From assembly GCA_017483405.1 (NCBI GenBank), contig JAFUWP010000366.1, forward strand, positions 1-9,388: a DNA stretch of 9,388 nt, given 5' to 3'. Position numbers and translations under genes: made by a program. Source of the DNA: Oscillospiraceae bacterium. GTDB taxonomy: Bacteria > Bacillota > Clostridia > Oscillospirales > Ruminococcaceae. Below are positions 5,965-9,388 of the stretch, one piece after another. How positions within the stretch are numbered: position 1 is the first letter of the stretch; each line of letters begins with the position of its first letter. Under the pieces are notes generated by a model. The model did no database searches and was not told the DNA's origin. It saw only the letters and a list, made by a program, of their open reading frames with translations.

Positions 5965-6468
5965 TTACGCAATGCCGAATGCCACGGCAATGATAATTGA
6001 AATCACAAACGAGATGACAATATTTCCTGCAAATTGCAGATAATACTTGAAAATATTCCATCCTTTGCGGTTTCTGGAAACATCCGGTTCATCCGGTTTT
6101 GTACCGCCGAGCACTATAGGTGAGATGATAGACAGGAAAAGCCCTCCCGTGAAAGGTAACAGAGCTGCATCAGAATGCGAATCCACTTCTATCATCAGGA
6201 TAAAAATAATCGTCAGGATGGATAAGATAATGTGACAAGTATGATATTTCTTTTTCCATTTCCGGAAAGCTGGTTCATCAAAGGGAAGACTCGGCGGAAA
6301 ATTCTGCCCCTGCTGAACCGGAATATTCCGTTCAGGAATCCGCGGAGGCTGATTCTGTTCTATGATAATATCAGAATCGCAGAAATCACAATGGACTATT
6401 TTGGTATTTGCTGTAAAATTCAGGGATGCACCGCAGTGCGGGCAGACAGAATCCCGTAAAGTTGTCAT
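5965..6468 (-). CDS. Zinc-ribbon membrane protein (167 residues)
   Basis: The N-terminus is a zinc ribbon: C9-P-H-C12 and C27-D-F-C30, the usual two CxxC knuckles, 14 residues apart, inside SVCPHCGASLNF...IVHCDFCDSDI. A Pro/Gln-rich linker (about 38-65) and a basic stretch RKWKKKYH (69-76) lead to three predicted membrane helices, about 79-95, 101-121 and 142-166, the last forming the C-terminus. The zinc ribbon should face the cytoplasm, next to the basic stretch. Proteins of this layout are common in Clostridia and usually have no assigned function. GGAGG 9 nt before the ATG supports the start. It lies 15 bases behind the DUF6348-like gene and 30 bases ahead of the lipoprotein gene, so it forms the middle of a tight operon; a membrane link between the cytoplasmic and exported products is a context-based guess. 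Confidence 0.88.
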   Translation of the reverse strand: MTTLRDSVCPHCGASLNFTANTKIVHCDFCDSDIIIEQNQPPRIPERNIPVQQGQNFPPSLPFDEPAFRKWKKKYHTCHIILSILTIIFILMIEVDSHSDAALLPFTGGLFLSIISPIVLGGTKPDEPDVSRNRKGWNIFKYYLQFAGNIVISFVISIIIAVAFGIA

Positions 6469-6483
6469 GATTATCGTCCTCCG

Positions 6484-7623
6484 TTACCAAACGCGATAAT
6501 TCTTGCTTACGAAATAAACAAGCGGTGAAAGGCGCAAATCTTCAATTTTGATATTCTCATCACGCATTGCACGGGACATGGTTTCAAACTTACCGCTGAT
6601 ACGGAGCAGATTTTCTACTTCTTCACGGCTCGGCTGATGTTTCCGGAGATATTGTTCAGCGGCATCGGCCATATAGCCGTAACTTCTGACCTGCGATTTC
6701 TTGAGTTCATATTCCGGCTTGCCGTAATCGAACACCGGAATCAGGGAATCATTATCGCGATAATTCACAACGGACTGCGATACGATTTCCGGCAGAAATG
6801 CGATTAATTCAACAGCTATCGAATAATCCGGACAGAATTTTGCAATTTCCTGAAATGTCTTGTTTCGGGAGGCTTCATCAGCAATATCCGTCATCTTATC
6901 CAGCGCGAGAAAAGCCAAATCACCGACATTCTGCTTTGTGAACGGACATGGCTCATAAGTTTCGGTATCCTGAATCAGTACGATGAATAATTTATTGATG
7001 CTGACCTGTCTGTCCGTTCTGGAAAGAAGTTCCTGATATAACAAATCCGTCAAATCCGGATAGACAATGCCGTTGATTCTGGCTTCGCAGAACTGTTTTT
7101 CACCCATATCCGCAGAGAATAGCTTAATCCAGTACACGCGCTTTGTTCCGAGATATTCCGGAATTTTATCCTTTACGATTTCCCACGGGTCGAGATGTTT
7201 CCCCTTGCCTTTATGCAGGACAAGATGCTGTTCCGGCACATGGAATTTATATTTTTTTCCGATGATTTCAGAAGTTATCGTTTCGGAATCCGGATTGTCC
7301 AGCGAATACAGAACGGATTTCAGAACGCTTTCACTGAATTCGGCAGTACAGGCTTTCATGGCATCTTCGAGGGAATCGCCGAGGCTGGCGCAGGATTCGA
7401 CAAGTTCTTCATCGAACCAGTCATGTTTCAGGATAAAAATCAGCTGGGCACTGAAACGGTTTTCACGGCGATGAATCTGACCGAACTCCAGAGCGACATG
7501 GAGAGCCTGACCGGTATAATGGAGGGTATTGCCTTCCAGCGATGCGCCGGCGCAGTGTTCCGAAATCAGATGAAGCAAACTTTTTCTCTGTTCTTCTGGT
7601 GATAATGTATCGAAATCGGGCAT
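6484..7623 (-). CDS. DUF6348-like protein with C-terminal helical extension (379 residues)
   Basis: A soluble cytoplasmic protein of unknown biochemical role. The N-terminal half resembles what I recall of DUF6348: a small strand region (residues 33-50, LHYTGQALHVALEFG), LIFILKHDWF (61-70), a helix LGDSLEDAMKACTAEFSESVLKSVL (81-105), and a later KRVYWIKLFSADMGEKQFCEARINGIVYPDLTDLL block (161-195) with the family-like E-x-x-x-NG. This assignment is from memory and tentative. Residues 205-379 continue with mainly helical sequence (DLAFLALDKMTDIAD, YSIAVELIAFLPEIV, ADAAEQYLRKHQPSREEVENLL) and make the protein longer than a simple single-domain version. The ATG at 7623 has AAAGGAG 8 nt upstream; a GTG at 7632 overlaps that site and is rejected. 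It is the first gene of the operon, with a strong promoter, followed after 15 bases by the zinc-ribbon protein. Confidence 0.82.
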   Translation of the reverse strand: MPDFDTLSPEEQRKSLLHLISEHCAGASLEGNTLHYTGQALHVALEFGQIHRRENRFSAQLIFILKHDWFDEELVESCASLGDSLEDAMKACTAEFSESVLKSVLYSLDNPDSETITSEIIGKKYKFHVPEQHLVLHKGKGKHLDPWEIVKDKIPEYLGTKRVYWIKLFSADMGEKQFCEARINGIVYPDLTDLLYQELLSRTDRQVSINKLFIVLIQDTETYEPCPFTKQNVGDLAFLALDKMTDIADEASRNKTFQEIAKFCPDYSIAVELIAFLPEIVSQSVVNYRDNDSLIPVFDYGKPEYELKKSQVRSYGYMADAAEQYLRKHQPSREEVENLLRISGKFETMSRAMRDENIKIEDLRLSPLVYFVSKNYRVW

Positions 7624-7631
7624 GATTTGCA

Positions 7632-7638
7632 CTCCTTT
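7632..7638 (-). promoter_or_regulatory. Ribosome binding site that decides the DUF6348-like start
   Basis: AAAGGAG on the minus strand, 8 bases before the ATG at 7623. The in-frame GTG at 7632-7630 shares its first G with this site and so cannot be served by it. Confidence 0.8.
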
Positions 7639-7660
7639 ATGTTGAAAATATTACTATTTC

Positions 7661-7689
7661 AGTATAACACAAATTCAGAACTCTGTCAA
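7661..7689 (-). promoter_or_regulatory. Strong sigma-A type promoter of the three-gene operon
   Basis: On the minus strand TTGACA (7684-7689), a 17-base spacer and TATACT (7661-7666), preceded by TGT (extended -10). The -10 lies about 38 bases upstream of the ATG at 7623. The -35 begins only 3 bases after the T-run of the upstream gene's terminator. Confidence 0.85.
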
Positions 7690-7692
7690 TAG

Positions 7693-7720
7693 AAAAATCC
7701 CCTGCTTTCGGGGCAGGGGA
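7693..7720 (-). terminator. Rho-independent terminator of the LRR-dockerin gene
   Basis: On the minus strand TCCCCTGC and GCAGGGGA form a perfect 8-bp GC-rich stem around a 7-base loop (7706-7712), followed directly by TTTTT (7693-7697). It starts 8 bases after the stop codon at 7729. Confidence 0.93.
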
Positions 7721-7728
7721 CTGATAAA

Positions 7729-9387
7729 TTATTCTGTAAAGCTTGTGATTAAGCCGACAATGTATTTCATGATTTTGAGGGATTCTTCGGAATCGGGCTT
7801 GCCGTTGCCGTTGAAGTCGATAGCTTTGAGCTGGGTTTCGGAGAGTTCTTCCTTGCCGAGAATGGCTTTATTGAGCGTGATAACGTCCAGAATGTCGATT
7901 GAGCCGGAGTTGTCAGCATCGCCGGGAAGGAGTTCTGTTGTTTCCGGTGCTGTTCCAAGAGATTCAAAATGATAGCCGTATTTTTCAGCATAAGCCTGTG
8001 CTGTGGAATTGTCATAGCCATAGATTGTTTTGCTGTCGTTTTTGTATTTCTGAGTTTCTTGGTCTATATTTGCTCTGCTTCCTGACAGTGTTTCAACAGC
8101 ATCAAAAATGACACAGTCCTTGCTGCGGATATAGATTTCTTTCAAGGGTTGTCTCCCAAATGCCCCTTCATTGATTTCTTCCACACTTTCCGGAATATCA
8201 ATAGAATGCAGCTTGCCAAAGCCTAATTCAGCAAAAAATGCTTCTTTTTCGATAATTTTCACGCTGTCCGGAATCGTGACATCGGCAAGATTCCGGCAGC
8301 CATAAAATGCATTTTGGGGGATAATCTCCACACCGTCCGGAATAGTGAGAGCAGTAAGATTACGGCAGCCATAAAATGCATAGTCAGCAATAAATGTTGT
8401 GCCTTCTCTGAACGTAATTTCTGAATTTTCAGGAAAGTTATCTCTGTAGGACAGAACACCATTGCCAAAATAAATAACACCGTCATCAGGATTTTCCTGT
8501 AATTCTTCTTTGGTGAACAGTTCCTTTTCTCTATCCAGCCACGGTGTATTTGCAAAAGCATTCTGCCCGATACTGGTAATATGTGATACATCACCAAAAG
8601 TTTCTTCAAAGCTGATTTCCTGCCATTCTCGCTGCTTTTTTCCGTCCACTTCTGAATAGATTCCGATTTTTCCTAAATAGGAATAAGAACCACCGATAAC
8701 ACCAGCAAAGGCATTTTCTCCGATTCTCGTAATGGTGGGGGAAAATCTGACAGTACTCATGCCGCAGCCCTGAAATGTATTTGCTTTAATTTCACTGATA
8801 TTGGCATTGATGACAAAATTCAGGTCACCATCTGACAGATAGTGGTGGTCAAAGCTGTTGTTCAGTCTTCCGCAGTCGGTAAATGCCCCTTCGCCGAGTT
8901 CCGTTACACTTTCCGGAATGGTAATTGTTCCGGCAAAATAAGATTTTCCACTGTCGTTTTCGTCTTTGAATGTTTCAGAATCAATGATTTCCAGATGTTC
9001 CGGAATATGGCAGTGATGAGGGTAGTCTTTCAGTGCTTTGCCGACATTCATCAGATTTTCATCATTGGAATAGCCGTTTTCATCTTCTTCATGTTCTTTT
9101 TCGAGTTCTTCAATCACAGAAGCATCAAAATCAGATTCATAGTAAATAAATGAGGAATTTGTCTGTAGCCGTGTAATGACATTGGAATCTGAAAGAATCA
9201 GCCATGTAGCATTTTTTAAAGAGACTTCTTTAATCGGAATTGCTTCAGCCTTTCCGTCACCATTAATATCATACCAGACAGATTCAGGCAGCATTAACAG
9301 ATTTGATGTATCTGCTCCGACATAGGGCATATCGCTTTGTACACTGGCATAATATTCATTGTTTTCGGTTTTATAGATTGTATACTC
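7729..9387 (-). CDS. BspA-like leucine-rich-repeat protein with C-terminal type I dockerin, 5' end outside window
   Basis: 552 visible residues (numbered from 9387). The frame stays open through the right edge (EYTIYKTENNEYYASVQSD before the first Met at 9330), and that Met has no ribosome binding site, so the true start and presumably a signal peptide lie outside. Order: an N-terminal part with a DINGDGKAEAIPI element (about 40-52, calcium-loop or FG-GAP-like); LRR_5/BspA-type repeats from about 150 to 420 with the recurrent IP.SV..I...AF..C..L pattern, for example two copies of AFYGCRNL; the BspA-typical TIYGYDNSTAQAYAEKYGY (about 454-472); and a dockerin 487-549. Dockerin loop one has D490/D492/S494/D501; loop two has D524/N526/N528/E535. 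It is probably an extracellular cellulosome component for adhesion or protein binding, with no enzymatic motif. It is transcribed from outside the window and ends at a strong terminator. Confidence 0.93.
   Translation of the reverse strand, partial: EYTIYKTENNEYYASVQSDMPYVGADTSNLLMLPESVWYDINGDGKAEAIPIKEVSLKNATWLILSDSNVITRLQTNSSFIYYESDFDASVIEELEKEHEEDENGYSNDENLMNVGKALKDYPHHCHIPEHLEIIDSETFKDENDSGKSYFAGTITIPESVTELGEGAFTDCGRLNNSFDHHYLSDGDLNFVINANISEIKANTFQGCGMSTVRFSPTITRIGENAFAGVIGGSYSYLGKIGIYSEVDGKKQREWQEISFEETFGDVSHITSIGQNAFANTPWLDREKELFTKEELQENPDDGVIYFGNGVLSYRDNFPENSEITFREGTTFIADYAFYGCRNLTALTIPDGVEIIPQNAFYGCRNLADVTIPDSVKIIEKEAFFAELGFGKLHSIDIPESVEEINEGAFGRQPLKEIYIRSKDCVIFDAVETLSGSRANIDQETQKYKNDSKTIYGYDNSTAQAYAEKYGYHFESLGTAPETTELLPGDADNSGSIDILDVITLNKAILGKEELSETQLKAIDFNGNGKPDSEESLKIMKYIVGLITSFTE
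8294..8381 (-). repeat. Direct repeat of 19 bases within adjacent LRR units
   Basis: The same 19 bases (CGGCAGCCATAAAATGCAT on the plus strand) occur at 8294-8312 and 8363-8381, exactly 69 bases apart, which is one 23-residue LRR unit. They encode the AFYGCRNL core in two neighbouring repeats, showing relatively recent duplication or conversion of that unit. Confidence 0.85.
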
Positions 9388-9388
9388 A

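Noticed and set aside
1..9388. Frequent TTCCGG/CCGGAA throughout the window
   Set aside because: It is explained by common Pro-Glu and Phe-Pro codon pairs and Ser/Gly codon preference; the spacing is irregular and it falls within coding frames.
1..9388. CRISPR array, tRNA, rRNA, riboswitch, insertion sequence or integrase
   Set aside because: No regularly spaced repeats, cloverleaf, conserved RNA motif, terminal inverted repeats or recombinase motifs were seen. The tandem repeats found are protein-coding.

Overview
The window looks like chromosomal DNA from a cellulosome-forming gut or rumen Firmicute of the Ruminococcus type (Oscillospiraceae). The evidence is two secreted proteins ending in type I dockerins (a GH24 lysozyme and a BspA-like leucine-rich-repeat protein), Gram-positive style lipoproteins with acidic Thr/Glu linkers, strong AGGAGG-type ribosome binding sites and consensus TTGACA/TATAAT promoters. 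The species assignment is inference; no rRNA or other marker is present.

Layout, left to right. (1) Positions 1-1615, minus strand: four small soluble proteins packed with 25-42 bp gaps. The two at the left are SMI1/KNR4 (SUKH) immunity-type proteins, one cut by the window edge; the other two are unrecognised. (2) Positions 1640-2977, minus: a secreted GH24 lysozyme with two Ig-like repeats and a dockerin. It has a near-consensus promoter and ends 24 bp before the small-gene cluster with no visible terminator, so all five genes probably form one transcript. (3) Positions 3153-3764, plus: a divergently transcribed lipoprotein with its own promoter, ending at a hairpin. (4) Positions 3838-4818, minus: a stand-alone DRE-TIM (HMGL-like) aldolase with its own promoter. 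(5) Positions 4996-7623, minus: a three-gene operon (a DUF6348-like cytoplasmic protein, a zinc-ribbon membrane protein, and a lipoprotein with an internally duplicated domain) bounded by a TTGACA-17-TATACT promoter and a rho-independent terminator. (6) Positions 7729-9387, minus: the 3' part of a BspA-like LRR-dockerin gene that runs off the right edge and ends in a strong terminator.

The most unusual arrangement is the dockerin-bearing lysozyme heading a string of immunity-type genes. It could be a cellulosome-tethered antibacterial enzyme with a poly-immunity tail, or an orphan immunity array placed behind an unrelated secreted enzyme. The SUKH proteins lack signal peptides, so they would sit in the cytoplasm and are unlikely to inhibit the lysozyme directly. 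The second notable unit is the three-gene operon, whose products are predicted to span cytoplasm, membrane and outer membrane face and which I cannot match to a described system. No tRNA, rRNA, CRISPR array, transposase or integrase was seen. No gene-free stretch exceeds 300 bases; the longest (4819-4995) holds a terminator and a promoter.
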